Source: Rostratula benghalensis
Taxonomy: Eukaryota > Chordata > Aves > Charadriiformes > Rostratulidae
Assembly: GCA_013399305.1 (NCBI GenBank)
Contig: VXAI01000019.1
Coordinates: 133,941 to 197,940, forward strand
Reading direction: 5' to 3'
Length of the DNA: 64,000 nt
Below are positions 48,057-62,553 of this stretch, piece after piece. Below the pieces are notes generated by a model that searched no databases, was not told the origin of the DNA, and saw only the letters and a program-made list of their open reading frames with translations. A program made the translations under genes and the position numbers. How positions within the stretch are numbered: the first letter of the stretch is position 1; every line of letters starts with the position of its first letter.

Positions 48057-51000
48057 AAGACCATATTCACAAACTAATTGGGTTGGAAATACTTATTTCA
48101 CTTTCCAACACAAAGGCTCAGGTTTGTTGACTCTTTGTCAAAGCCTCCTTCTTTGGAAAAGAAGGAACTGTTTGCACTGAGCAGTGTGAGAGTCTGAAAG
48201 TAAAATTTGAGAGGATAAAAAAGATGGAACAAATGTATATCAGATGTACAGTCTTTTCCATGGTGCAAAATCCTAGCAGTAAAAATGTGACTTTTTTAAA
48301 ATATTTTTTTTAAGCTACTGCGTTTTTTGTTCCATTCTGTAAGTTCTAGGTTTCTTCTTTGTTTTCTGCCGTGCAATCTTGTACACCTCTTTTGCCTGCC
48401 CCACCTTTTCAGAAAATCAAGACTGAGGGTAGATGATACCGAGCGACCGCAGGGAATTACGGTACCTTTTGCCTCGAGAGTGACCAGGAGCAAAACAAAG
48501 GGCATCGTCTCCCTAGCAGAGATTTCCCATTCAGCGTAACCGAAAAGTCAGTGCTGCACCCAGAAGCAAACAGCGATTTGGGAACTTGTCCAGTTCCTCA
48601 AGAGTGAAGTGAAGGCGTGGCAGACCCCTGGGAGACTGTTAAATGCTTGCAATTTTTAATGCATTAATTCTTTTAATTAATGAAGGCGTGAAGTGTAAAT
48701 CGCTAGCGGGATAAATCAGACTGCACAATTTAAATTACAGGGGATTAGCAAACGTGAAGGATCCCACGGTTCATCTCCAGTGGAATGTTTCTTTCTGCGC
48801 CTGTGATTCATAAGAGGTGCTTCTGGCTTGGCCTGCTAGAAATACTCAGCCAGAACCAGGCTTCGTGGTGCAAATGTGGGTGGCATTTGATAATAATTTT
48901 CAGTTTGCAGGTAGCCTTTGCCATGTTACTCATCCTACAACAGGCAGAAATGTTCAGTGAAGAGCATCAGATGGCTTTGGAGAGTTTAGTTGTGCCACCC
49001 CTTTCTGTTTTCAGCAATGTGGCTTCCATCCTTTATAAATTTTTTGGCCTTTGGTATGATTTCAAGTGCTCATTAATTGAATACAGGAATAAGCTGGCTA
49101 AGTGAAATCATGTAAAGAGTTGTTTACAAGTTGTCTAACAGAAAACACATAACCATACCTTCCATTATTCCTGTAGAAATGGACTAGGGCAAATATGAAT
49201 AACTAGTAGTGTATTTCTACAACCAAAACCCTGAGTAGTTTTATAAGACCATCTGCTTCAAACTCTTTAAGAATGTACAACGACTGTATACATACAAAAC
49301 TTTATAACACTTCCAGTCTTGCAACAAGAGTCCGGGTTTTGCTCCCAATCCCTTAAGAGAGCTATTTCTTCAGCAATTCGTAACTTCTTACCTGATGATG
49401 CTTCATGTGGAATTTTTGTTTGGTTTTGAGGAGGGAGAACTTACTATTTTGAAAAGATATGAAGGAAGAAAGCTGCTTCAGGAAGGTAGAGCCGGGAAAA
49501 TAAGCGAGCCTAGGCTAAATGAGAGATCTGTGTTGCTTCCAAGACCTAAGCTAGTATTTCACTGAGTGCTGTATTGGCTTACAAGCTGCTCAGAGCTAAT
49601 GCCTGAATCTCTAATGGAGCTTCTTGCTGGCTGGGTGATGCAGATGCACCGGGAGCAATTCAGGTAAAGTGCATACAGTGTAGATTGACTAGCTGAGTTG
49701 GGAGCAGCCTGAGTCATCTGCCTGTCCATCCTTTCTTTACAGCTACTTCCTGGACTCCTCGGATGCAAACAACTTGCTTGGTATCCTGATGTATGCACGC
49801 TGCAACCTATTTATTCATCCATGTTGTTTTGCAATTCCTAGCTAGAAGGTTTGCTTCTGCAATTTGTCTTGCCCTGCCTTGTGAAACACTGGAGCTCCTT
49901 TTCCCACTTTTATATCGCCCTTCTGGAGTTTACAAAGTTAAAACTGTATTCATTAACTTTCTGTCCCAACCCTATGAGCTGGGAGATAGAAGTGCTTATT
50001 TACAAGACAAGTTAGATTGCATTTGGGGAGCTTCACTCAAGTCTCCAGAAGCTTCTGTTCTGAGGCTATGGTTTGGCAATTTATAAGACTTTGTGTTTGT
50101 CTTATTTGTCACGGTTGGTGCTAATCAAGCCTTGTGAGGACATACCTGAAAGGGCACCTGTGTGGTGCCCTACAAAAAGTATGTCTTTCTGGGCTGATGT
50201 GCAGAGGCAGCAGGGAATAACAGTTTCCTTACAGAGGGCACAGTAGGTGCCTTTGCTTGGTCTGAATCTAAAATTTCAAAGGAGAAAGAGACTCATAAAG
50301 CCTTTAAGACTCAAGTGTGACAACACTCTTCTTCCAGGGAAAGGTCTCTCAGCCAACTTCAGTCTCTTGAATGGACCTGTTTGGGAAATGGAACCCCTTT
50401 ATTTGTAAATCCCTGCCAAGTTCCACGTAATCCTTGTCAAACTGTTCTCAGGTCACAACCCTCATTAGGAAGAAATCACCTAAAGATCTTAGTTCTCCCT
50501 GTATACTGAGGAATACTGCTTGTGAAAAAGAAAATTGAGAGATTTTTCTGTCTTGTCGACAGCTTTCCCTGGTGTTTGCTGACCCTTCACCAGTATGAAC
50601 TGCTGTTGGGACTGGACCCACGGGTCACCCAGCTCTTTTGCCTAGTGGAGCTGTGGTAAAACTGTACACCGGTTACTGCTCAGCTAATGAAGTTTTGTCT
50701 GCCCATGGGCACCACAATTCTTTGAAAATGCCTCATTTTGGCAAGCAAAGCTGGTATTTGCTCTTCAAGCAGTACCCCCTTGTTTCTCTTGATCAGATAA
50801 TTCAGAGAGATTCTATAACTGCATTGTGTCACTTCCAGGATTGTAGAAGGCAAAATCATTCCCTTGCAAATATGAAGGTTGGTTTCTGACAGGTTCACCA
50901 GCAGAACTTGAAAGCTGCCCCTCCTTGACAATTGTCCTGGTATCTTGCCAGGAAACTCCAATTCTAGAAATGTAAACTGGGCATATTTAGAGCTGAAGGA

Positions 51001-54000
51001 AATTTTTTCAGTCCTTTCTGTAATATTTGCTCAGCGCCTGCACTCAAAGGCAGGCTTCACGTGGAGTTAAGGCATTTAAGCATTTTGCACAGTTCTCATC
51101 ACTAGGCTATACAGATAAGCAAAATAAGCAATAAACTGTTTATGGACCAAAGCTGGGGCAAGGAGCATGGTGTGTTCCCAAGATGCATGAGGAGTTTTAT
51201 TGCTCATGACGGGAAGTTCCCCAGGGGGGAGGACCTAGGGTGGCAAACAGGGACACAGTGCCAAAGACGCAGCACAAGTCAAGCCACGCATCTGTACAGA
51301 GCTGCAGGCTGGGTGAGCAGCAGCTTCCTGCTAAGAACAAGAACAGAAGCCTCCTGAATTTCTCCAGGCAGTCCACCTGCCAATGCTAAGAGTTAATCTT
51401 TCCATTTCAAAAAGAGCAGAAGAAGGACTGGGGAGAGGAAAAAGAATGCATTCCATTATCATCTTAAGAGGCACCTTCATTTAACAATTCGCTAAAGGTA
51501 ACTTCTGTCAGAGGCTGGGTGGGTCAAGCTGTTTCACTGGTGGTTTGCACCTGAGTCCAAATGCCACAGACAGGTCTGAAGGTGGACATGAGACGGTGGA
51601 TTCACACCAGCCACCAGCTTTTTTAGTGCAAATTTGGATTGTCTCTGCTAAAGAGAGGCCCAAGGCAACGGTGGAAAGAATGTCAGTGATGAATGGACAG
51701 GGCTTCTATGGGCTGGAGCACTTGCAAGACATATTTCTTGGTAGATACTTGGCCACTAGTGGCCTTTGTCAAAGTATTTTTTAGAGTAGAAATAATATGA
51801 TCAGTCAGTTGAGTTGTGATATCAGCAATAAATTCCAGACAGCTGTTGTTGTTTATCTAAAAGGTATCTGACCTGCGAAGTATAAATTTTAATTTTACGT
51901 TAATTTTGAATTCTGTGCCTGAGGCCACAAAGGGCACAAGCACTCATTTTCAGGCAGAAAAAGGATTGGAAGTGTAGCTATCAACATGGCTAAATCCCAG
52001 TCTCTTTAATGGCTTGAAATTTGAGGAAGAAGCCTATAGAAAATGGAAACAAATAATGAATTGGGGAGGCATGCAAAGATAAGGAGAAGATATTTATGAA
52101 TTCTTTACTGATAGGAAGAAGACTAAGTGAAGAGTTGGTCCTCTGTAAGCTGGGGGGGGAGGGGAATGGTGACAACAAGTAATACCAAGCAAGCCAGTGT
52201 TTCAGTCCCTTTTTAACTTTCATCTTTGTGCAATAAAAAGCGGGGAGGGGGAAAGCAGTGCTAGGTGTACTTTCAACATTATATCGTTTTTAGCCTGTGT
52301 GAACTTTGTTACCGTGAATGCAGTTTATATTGGGATTGTGCATACACAGACAGCAGGAACATCACAGCTCTGGGAGAGTATATACAACAAATAAAATGTG
52401 GAGTCTTCTGTAAGGTATAGAGTGGGACCTGTTTTCTGGTGCTTGTTTTCACAGGAGTTAAGAGACAGGTGGGGCTTGTTCAGTGCTCAGGCCACCCTTT
52501 CTGTGATTGTTCCCAGCTGAGCATTTACCTCAGAAAACAAAATTATTCATCTGATTTTGCTAAACAGTGCGCTCAGCTTAGGAATTTCTGCAGCTATTTG
52601 TGGCCTTCTACTCCTCTGATAACAGAATATTATATAAGTCAGGTCTAGGAGGTGATACAGTTTATTCACTATTACTCATCTCTTGTATCGCCATTTTAGT
52701 TTCTGAATATTTAATTTTCATTTTGCATTTCATGCGAACGGGAACAACTCATCTGCGTCGAATGTGGCCTTGGTTACTAACTGCTGATCAATGGCATTCC
52801 CTCTCGTTGTCATAGAGACTGGCCTGAAAAATGAATGTAATTATATTTCCCTCATCTCTCAAGTGACTCGTATTATTGCTCAGGTAATTACCTGACATGT
52901 ACCTGGAAAGAATATGTGGTGATTGATTAAGTAAGGCAAAAAAAGTAGTGATCAGGAGAAAATGTTCAATCTCTTTCTTTCTGGACTTTGTGTGGCCTCT
53001 TCAGCAATCCCAGCCCCTGCTCTGATGGCACGTTCACCTTGCAGCTCAGACTTCCCCAGCATCAAAATGGGTAAGGAGGCACTTCACATGAAGAGTGATG
53101 GCAGACAGTGTAAACAGTAGGACAGATGTTATGGTGTTAGTGTTCTTGTACCACCTGTAAGCACCAAATTTGATGCAGATGACAGTCAGCAGTCAGACAC
53201 AAAGATTCACATTCCTGCTCCAAGTCACCTGTGGCATTTCATTAAAGGCTTGATCCCGAGGTACAGTCTGGTTTTGGTATCTTATTTAGATGGACCCTTA
53301 TAAAGCAGATATATCAAAGTCATTTTTGGCATACAATCTGTTCCAAAATTTCCAAAAGCATCTCATGATATTTTAAAATCCTCATAGAGTGCAGTCTTGC
53401 TTTTTCTTCCAACTCAAACTTGTAAGCCCAATGGATAAGTTTTTAATGTCTGTGTATTGTTTTTCCTGCATGACCATTAGAGCTCATCTCATGAAAATGA
53501 TTCACTGCCAGTTCAGCTGTTCGGTTTCTAAATTTGAGAGGGGGGAGGAAGGAAACCCAACAACCTATAAATGATAATATGCAAGAATCTGCTTTGTTAA
53601 AATGGGAAGAATATGAAAATTTTATTTGCTGGTTTATTACCCAGTAGTGTGCCCATATATTCCTAAATCTCTGTGAATTGAAGGTGCTGGCTAAACCTGA
53701 AAACAGACCGACCTAGAGAATCAGAGGCTTTTGTATTTTGGGTCTGGGGAAATGTCGTGATTTCTTCTTGGACAATTTCCACCACTACTACAAGATATCT
53801 TTCCGCTGCCACATCCAATTTTCATATACTGGGAACTTTTTTCTTCTGCTTATCAGCCCAATTTCTGCAATTGGCTTTTGTCGGTCTCTGATTTCCTTTG
53901 TAACTGACTCATTTTGAGTGCTTTCCTGACTCCAGGGCAAGTGCCTTGCTGCAGTGGTGCTTGCTGTCCACCTTCTCCTCGAGACTTTGTCTTGAAAGCA

Positions 54001-55429
54001 CTCTGACTTCAGTATCTCTTCAAGCCCAAGCGGAGCAAAGCAACAAATGGACATGAAAAGGCTTTTAGAAACAAGAGCATGTCTCTATGTTCCTCACTTG
54101 TGTCAGCTGGCAGGGATCCATGTTGAACAAGTTCCTTATTTCTGGGTTATGAGGTGTATTGCAGGAATGAAAGGGTGTCCCAGGGCAGAAAAGTTCATGG
54201 CAAAGGTAGATTTGTTCTCTCCAGTTCTTCCTTTGCATGGATCCTTTTGTAGGATTTATTACAAGTGTTGTTGAAATTAGAGTTGTTTCACCTTTTCTGT
54301 AATTTACCTTACTCTTTCTTGATAGCTCAGCTCTTGCCTTCCTCCCTCCTGTCACCAGCTTGCTGAGGTCTTTGTGCTCCAGAAACTTCATTTCTGAGCT
54401 GGAACTTTTCACTCCTTATTGCTGTTTTATCACTTACTAGAAATTTGTACTAAATGCCATCAACTTGCCATGGTTTGGGGTTTTCTTAAGCTACTACTTG
54501 AGCGCAAAGGTGCCCCCATTATGCATCCAAACCGTAGTTTGGATACACTCCTGGGAACTCCTCAGTAGACTTTCTCTCTGCAACAGCTATCAACATTTTA
54601 TTTCAGGTCCCACTCCATGTCTGTCTCCCTTTTTTCTTGCCTTTTATCCTCAACCCTGACCCTGACTAGCTTCATTGTCACTTTAGTAATCCCAGAACTT
54701 TTTCTTTTTTTTTTTTTAACTCTGACCTTCACAGCTTCAATCACAAATGCTGTGTTCTTTTAGTCTCCCAGAAAGGTTAGGCTGCCCTACTGTCCACTTG
54801 TCCCCCTCTCCCTGCCTCCCTTTCAGGTGTTTTCATTGCATTCTCCCTCCTAATCATTGTGTACTTTATTTCCTTGCAGAAAATTTCCTTACCACAGCTG
54901 GTAAGGTCTAGGGCTCAGCTCCTGAACCAAGCAGAGTTGTCACCTGTAGCATAATGTGCTCTCTTATTTCCTCTTCCTTTCCTTCCTTATGAGCTGAATG
55001 CAATCACTATACAGCAATTATTCCTGCCAAGGCTAACTCAGACTTTTCAGTTCCTTTCCTCTACATTTTGCCATATTTTAGAACAAATTTTGCATAAACA
55101 TATGCTGCTGTTTGATAGAATAGTGTCACACGCAATGGAGTGCCAGGTCACGTGTGAAAGTTGGACCATTTAGAGCCTTGCTCCTTCCACTAGTCTGCAT
55201 ATTTCTATGACAACTGGAGAGTTGTCCACAATCCTCAAGCTGTGTTAGGAATTCACTTGCAGAATTGCTGGAGAACTTAGAGAATTACATCATCTGAGTG
55301 ACGCCTTTCTTTTCTCTGCCTACTGAGACCTTCCGAGGCTGGAGGAGTTAGTGAATAATTATATATAATTCACGCATCAAGAAATATCTAATCTCACCCC
55401 ACTACCTTTTTGTCAGAAAGCAGCAAGGG

Positions 55430-55870
55430 CAGGGCTGCTCCCTCAGGGAAGGTGAGTGGAGCATCAAGGGCGGATCTCACAGCAAGGTAGTGATCTTGTC
55501 ACCTGGTCCCAGTCCCACAGCATCTAAGCAAGGCAAGCAGGACAGATCCTGGGATGGTGCCCAGGTCCAACCAGGGGTACAGATAAGGCAATATCTGGAT
55601 GATAAGGCAGGACTGAAGCTGAACCAGGAAGCCAGTTTGTAGGTCAGATCCAGTGATTACCCTGCAGGTTCACAGTGAGAAGGCAGGGCCAAGGGCATGA
55701 CTTGAGAAATCAGTCTGCAAATTGAGGTATGGATGAAGGGGCTTTGTGGTCAGACACAGCTGTGGCTGAGACCAGCACCCTTCCAGCAATGTTCAGGTAG
55801 GAACTAAAGCCTCAGCTGTGATCTAGAATGGAGCACCTGACCCCATGTGTGTAGGGTCCCAGGGGAAGCT
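55430..55870. repeat. Unclassified CAGG/AAGG-rich block, possibly a degenerate repeat
   Basis: This stretch differs from its AT-rich, T-run surroundings: it is purine-rich, nearly free of homopolymers and repeats short words such as AAGGCAGG, GGTCAG, CCAGG and CCAGT. Two sub-blocks starting AAGGCAGG (near 55600 and 55680) can be loosely aligned, each with a CAGT(T/C)TG(T/C)A word about 35-45 bases on, hinting at a decayed tandem unit of about 75 bases. It may be an old interspersed repeat or LTR of a family I cannot name. No ORF of note. Confidence 0.35.
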
Positions 55871-56219
55871 GGTGAGGGACATTAAAGTTTATTAGTCTGC
55901 TCAGAGCCCTGATACCTCTTATGATTAGTTTTTATGCCCTCAATGATTGTTATTTTAGTTAGATTATTAGCTTTGTATAAGATAAAGTTGCCTGATATCT
56001 TCTGCAATGAGCAGAGCTACCATGGAGGCTGCATAAGAGGTCGTTGGCATCAGCACAACTCTGGTGGGTCATAACTGTGGGGCTGTGCAGCTTTCCCACA
56101 GCCAGTGCCCTCAGGTTCGGCAGTTCCTGAAGGCCCTATGGATACATCGTCAAATTGAGCACAGAAATTATCCCTAAGTTTTACTTTATGAAAAAGAATC
56201 CTTCTGCTTCCCTGCTAGG

Positions 56220-56237
56220 AAAAAAAAAAAAAAAAAA
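56220..56237. repeat. A18 homopolymer
   Basis: Eighteen A bases followed by CAAACAAAAACAA. No retrocopy was recognised upstream of it. Confidence 0.93.
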
Positions 56238-59200
56238 CAAACAAAAACAACTCCTTTTTGGCTGTTCAGCTTGCAATGTGCTGTCTGAGCACTGTTGTAA
56301 CTCAGAGTTATGCTGCAGCATGGACAATATTCCCCATCCAGGCATGAGTTAGAACCAAAACTCACATTCCAGCCTGACAGATGAAAGGGAGGATGCTAAA
56401 AATACAGCTGAGAATTACAATCAATTTTCCTCTATTACAGTATTAATGCATCTCTGGAATGACTCAAAAATGCAATTTATGTTTTTCATCTCCAGCTACC
56501 CTGGGGACATTCATTGGAGATGCAGAGGGCTGGAATCAGATTTCTTTTTTAAAACAACACATTAGGTAAAGGCATCCTATCACTGCACTTGTCATTTCCC
56601 TGGGGTGCTATTCTGGGAGGTGGCTCTCAGACATCTTTGAAGGCATTATACTAAGGGTCAATTCCTGGCTACAACAAATTTATTCTTGCTTTGCATGCTT
56701 TGTTACTTTTTTAGTATTGAAAATGGCTGTATGTTAAAGAGTTGGCTCTGTTCTGTAATAATTACAGAATTGTTTTTAGTGGAAATCTAGAAGGGTGAAA
56801 GTCATGAGACTGGGGTTGGGTTTTTTTGGAGTTGGTCTCTACAAACACCAAAGAACAGAACAACTCACTCTTTCCCTTTATTTTTCAGTTTCTATTTCTA
56901 ACTCTTTAATACCAGAGTGGGAGGAACATTTATGACACACTGAAGAGGCAAGTGGTGGTGCAAGCTTTCTGTACTACAGTAAATGCACTGATAGGGGATT
57001 ATGCAAGAGCCGGGACCTCAGTGTTCCATGATAGCAAAAATTTTTAAGGACCCTACATTCATCTTTGAGAGGAAAAGTAGCTCTGAAGGAAAATGGGGTC
57101 TAAAACATAATAGCCACCAATACTGAAGTAAACTTAGCCATGTATTTTGTCTAGGGTTACCCCTGGCGTATTCTGATCTACTCAGGGGTACAATCCCACA
57201 GCAGAATGAGCAGATCAAAGTCAGACTACAGCTGTCTGGCCCTTTCCAGCAGCTCTCTGGCCATGCAACTGGCATGAATGCATGTACCAGTGTTTGGTTA
57301 GCTAAATAAGGAAGTTGTGTGGGCTTTTGAAGTTGATTATTTTGTTTGTAGTTAGTTATTCAGCCAGAACAGCTCTCTGACTTCTTTCACGTGAATTGTG
57401 AGCACCAGGCAGGCACAAAAGAGGGGATGGGAAGACATGGTGAGGAGACTGAAGGTAGAAATGGTGATACCTCACCCAGTCCTGTCTTGGAGTAACTAGG
57501 GCTGACAGAAGATTGCATCCTGAACAGGTACAGATGCATAGCAATGGGTGGCTGGTGAGGCTCCAAAGAAACCTCTCTCAGTTGGCTGGTCTGCATGAGA
57601 GAGGAGTAAGACTTCTCTTGTAGGCTCAGGATGGTCCCATTCAGCTGTGAGGGATTTGTATCATATTTCCTAGTTTCTTAGCACACACAGGGACAAAGCA
57701 AGGGTGAGTAACGGGAAGAGGGTTTACCACACAGAGGTTTTTGCAAGCCAGATTCATGCATGGAAGCATTACATCTATGATACTTCAAAAATCTATGTAA
57801 TCTGTTTTACCTGAGGTTTTCTGGGATTCCTCTAGAAGTCTGAAATACAGCAGAAGGTGCTCTCCCTTTCCAGGGGAATGAATTTACCAGCACTTAGTGA
57901 AACAAAGAATCTGAAAAGCATTCCTTTTGTGCAGAAAAAAGCTAGTTAGGGATGAGATGTATTTGATGCAACTCTTTTTACAGCTAAATACAGTTAAACT
58001 TGGGTTAGGAGTCCATGGACAAGACGTGGTGTGGCCCTTGTACTCCATGTCTTGCTCTGTTCCCCACCCATTTGACACTGCTGGCTTCATTATTTGTAAA
58101 AATCCTGTGGGATGGTTGGATCTCCTATACTTTTATGCTCTTAGGATACCCTCAAGATAAAGAAATATCCTGGTGCACTCTTGGTGCCAAAGCCTATGTG
58201 TCTCAAAAAATGCAGAAGTTTATGAGAATTTCATCCTAATAACAAAAGGTGAAAAGTATGTTCTTAGTTTTGCTGAGAAACAGTGTACTCCTACCTATCT
58301 TCAGGAATTTGTAGAGAGACACAGGTATGGCAAAAATCCCTCCGAGAACATATGGAATTTAACTTTGTTTCCACTATGAGAAAATTCATTTTGAAAATTT
58401 GTGTATACTGAAACTGGAACCTGATACTTGGGTTGCAACACATCTTCTGAGAGAACATCTTTAAGGATTTGCTAAAAGTGCATTGTATTTTGGTATAGCA
58501 CATCCATAATGCATTGAATTCAGTCAGGTTTCTGGGAAGTGAGTCAGATGATGATTCAATTATTTTCAGCACAAGCAGCCTCCAAAGTGTCATCGTCAGT
58601 ATTATCAACAGAAGTGCTCAATAAACTGGTGCCACTGTTTTCCCACAGCTCTTGGAAGTGATAAGGAGTTTTGAAACTCTAATGCCTTCAACAGTGGCTG
58701 TAGCTGTAGCCAGGTTTCTGACACACCATGAATCTGCCAAAAACCATTCCTGGTGTCACCATGCCTTTTAGTTCAGCAGAGAGCTTCCTGAAGCACAGTC
58801 GACTGTGGATGTGGGTTGTGAGGGTGCTTTTGTATAAAGGTTGCTGAGAAAATCTTCAGAGATGGGAATGGTGGTAGCAGTCAGGGAAGCTCCCTTATTC
58901 ATACTGTATTATTGTTTAAAAGAAATTCAGTCTTTCTGAAAGTAGAACATGGAGGGGAATGAAAAAAAAGGATCTCTGTGGTATGGTTTGTCAAACACAG
59001 CTGGGAGGATTTGAAAGGATTGTAGGCCCCAGGTGAGTAAAATAAGAAACCTTTCAGAAAGTTCAAATAGTATTTAAACTTGCCTGTAAAAGAAACTAGG
59101 TTACTACAATGTCTGAATATTTTTTTCTAATGTACTTCATTCTGCATAGACGTTTAAGCAAACTTCTTGAAGCATTTTTACTCGTTATTGGACATGTGGC

Positions 59201-62200
59201 CTGGTGAAAGTGCTCAGCCACCCCGTTCTGAAATACCCAGGGTATCTGCAAAGCATTTTGAGGGGATACAGTAGAGAAAGGTCTTGAGTTGCTTCGCTGC
59301 AGGGTTTCTTGTGAATGTTTCATGTGTTCTGACAATTTGGAGCATGTTTGTTTTGGTAGCCAGTTAATAAGAAACCAAGAAATAGACAAAAGCTTTCAAA
59401 TACGTTTGGCCTCAGGTCTATGAAACAAAAATGTGTGATGCCATGAATGAGGAGGTGCCTAAGCTGAAGGCAGCTGATGTATGGGAGAATGTCAGTGAGA
59501 AATCCTCACCACGCTCCTGCCATCGGGACTCTTGTGGGCACTTCTCAACAGGGTTGGACTTCCAGAGGTGGTGTGCTTATGATTGCAGGTCACATGAAGA
59601 TCCCAAGCTGTTTCACACAACCCAGTGTCCCAAAGGAAGCTTTAAATGGCATTTTAACAAGTCTAATCATGCTAGCCATAAACCCAAACCTGCACATAAC
59701 CAAATGCTGGTGTGCTGTGTATCTCAAGCAATCAGGACATTCAAGGGAGTAGTTCACAGGCAGGAGGTAAGACTAGGTCACCAAAGGTGTGCTGAGCTCT
59801 GTAGCAGGATGGGGAAGATCTTCATCATCAGGCCAGAGCCTCCCCTGCGGCTCATCAGCTGCAGTTCTGGGGTCTGGGCTGCTGGTAGACCCTGTTCAGT
59901 TTAAAAACTGCTGGTTGCATGTGCCTGACTTTAATATTAGCAGACTCATTAGCAAGGTCATGGAACTCTTTGGTGCTTACTAATTAGTTGTAATAAACAA
60001 TAGGGATAAACACGTGCTCTCTAATTTTAAGTATGAGAACGCCAACCCACTGGGCAGTGGGAGGGGAGGATGGTGTCTCATAGATGGTGAACAGCCATGG
60101 GACAAAGCTGCAAGTATTCAAGACAAAGCATTGCTGAAAAAGTCTTTGAGAGGGCATTTTCTCTGGAGCACAACATGACCTGGATTATGTACCCTCAGCA
60201 GATCTCTCAGCCCAAAAGTTAATGGTAAACTATAAATTCCCACTGGACTGGCCTTCTGCACCCCCAGCAGCTTCTTCACATATTGAAGGAGGGGTTGGCA
60301 GGGGCTCAATTGCCGTATTTTGCATGTTCTCCTCAGAACATGGTTGTGAATACAGCCTTCCCCCCATCCTTGTGGAACAACACGGTGCTGGAACTTTCAG
60401 TTCAAGCAGACCTACGTGGCTGTGTGGAAAAGCCATCTTTTCACCCAGCTTCATGTCAAACTGCTCATTTTGCAAGCCAGCCCCGCTAGGAATTTGTCTC
60501 CATTTAAGGGAGATTTTTCAAACTGCTGATTTTCTCAAACTGCCTGATTACTGAATGGCCAAGGAAGGTAGATACATCCCAGTTTTACCACAGCTGGGTG
60601 TACAAGCTGAGTCACAACTCAGTATAGAAATCTTTTTAGAAGAGGGTTTAAAAATAAACTTTTATGGTTTCTCTAATAAAAGGTTTCTAAAAGAAGGTGT
60701 GTTACCTTTAGCAGCCACTGGAAATCAAGTTGTGGTTTTAGTTGAAAAAAAAACCCCAAAACTAAAATAGAATATAGCATCAGTAAATGTTCCCTCTCTT
60801 TGATGGCTAAAAGTATTATGGAATATTGACCACCTCTTTGCTTAATTGTGTACTGGTTTGTTTCAAGTGAAGCATGTTGTTCAATTATTAAATTAGGGAA
60901 GAAAAAAAAAAGCTTTTCAGTTAGTCTGTGCTTGCGTGCAGGATTAAATGATACAGGGAGCTCCACATCTCCCCAAAAGCTTGGATGATTGTTATGAGTG
61001 CAAATGTATTTTAAATATAAGATGAACAGAGTAAGACATTCTGGATGGGTTTTTTTGCTAATATTTTCAGGTACCTGTAAGATATTTTGCTATAAAATTT
61101 AAGAATTAGCCTATTACTTAATCACTTACAAAAGGTTAATGTCACCCTATAAGCATTGTTTCTTGGTAATAAAAATCATAATTTTTACTTAAATAACTTC
61201 CATACACCAGGAAAAAAATGATATAAAAATGTAATAAATAGAATCCAAACATTGCTTTTTTCAAAGTATGAATAGAAATTTTTTGAGCACTTATTAAACA
61301 CAATTAAAAACAAGATTGTATATTTATTTTCTTAAATATGTGAGTCTTTAACTTTTATTGTTGTTTTTCTTACCCTTCTCTCTGGAAGTATCATCTTCCT
61401 TGGTCTTGCTGAAGTATTTGTTTATGATGTTTTTATCACAGGTAGAAGGTTGTGTTAGTTATGTTGTTATAGAAAGTACCTGGGTTTTTTTCTCCAGTTC
61501 GTTTGTTTACTGAAGCTGTAAATGGTTTCCACAGAGTTGCCAATGGGTTATTGAAAGGAGACCTCGGTTCAATTGTCTTCTGCTGCGGCTTTTGTTATAT
61601 TTGTATTTTTCTGGCTTTCCACTCACCATAAAGTATTCTAGGTGAGACAAAACATAATATTCAAACTCAAACATTTTCCCCCAAAATGCCCCCCCAAACC
61701 CCAGAGCAACAAACCACAAACTTTTCTTTCTAATTCTCCGTTTTCTTGATGAGCCTTTAAAATCTGTAGTAAACTAAAACCGTTATTTATTTTTTTAATT
61801 TTTTTTTTGTTCAGTCCCTTTGCCCGTGGATTTAGAGCAGCCATACAACTAGATCGCTGGGGAAGCGCTCTCCTCCTTGGCATCAGTATCCAGTTTTACA
61901 GTAACACAGTAAACTCAGCAACTCTTGCCATTTGAGGCTGACCAGACCCACATGGCATGGTGTAATAAGCTTTGAATCAGTTTGGGGGTTTGAAGATAAC
62001 ATTTTATCATCAGTGTGATCACACTCGTGGTGACAGGAACAGCTAAGCCATCGGCAAAGCGAGGTAGCTCTTTAGAAGTAGGTTACTGGGGTGTATCACC
62101 TCTTTTTTTTCTTTTTTTTTTTTTTTGGTGTTAAAGTGGTGCCTTTACTTGGGACCTACTGCTTTTCTTCTGGGCCTTGGCCTGACCAAACACAATTGTA

Positions 62201-62553
62201 GGCTTTCTTAAATATGCAGTCTGTTAATGTATGCATCATCATCATCTGCCCTGTAGCTTAAAAGTAACATTTAGATTTGAGATTTCTAAGGAAAATCAAC
62301 TGAACTTCTCAACTTGTCTCTTAAAAGACACCCCACTCTATCTTCTTCTCAGGAAGAGAACCGTCTGTGAAGAAATAACGCATTAAACTTTTTAAAAAAG
62401 AGAATGTTTGGAGACCTCTTTTCTGAGAATGTAGAAGGCAAAGGGGAAGGAAAATCTATAGAGCAGAGCAACTATGATATGTAAAGGTCACTCTTACTAA
62501 TAAATTACTGTGCTTATTTGCTTTTTAACTGGTTGTTTGGTTTTGTTCCCCAG

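Larger units (their letters stand above)
47287..62553 (+). other. 15.3-kb CRACD intron between exons A and B
   Basis: It is bounded by GTAAGG at the donor and a polypyrimidine stretch plus TTTTGTTCCCCAG at the acceptor (62541-62553). No further exon is recognised inside. It holds an A/C-rich and (CCA)n tract (about 47975-48056), T13 (54705-54717), A18 (56220-56237), T-rich runs at 62101-62126 and an unclassified CAGG-rich block (55430-55870). The largest open frame, 157 codons at 59431-59904, has no recognisable domain. No CR1 or LTR fragment was noticed in this intron, unlike the upstream 47 kb. Confidence 0.75.

Noticed and set aside
59431..59904. 157-codon + strand open frame inside the CRACD intron
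   Set aside because: No family recognised, many Cys/His without zinc-finger spacing, and not bounded by exon-like phases.
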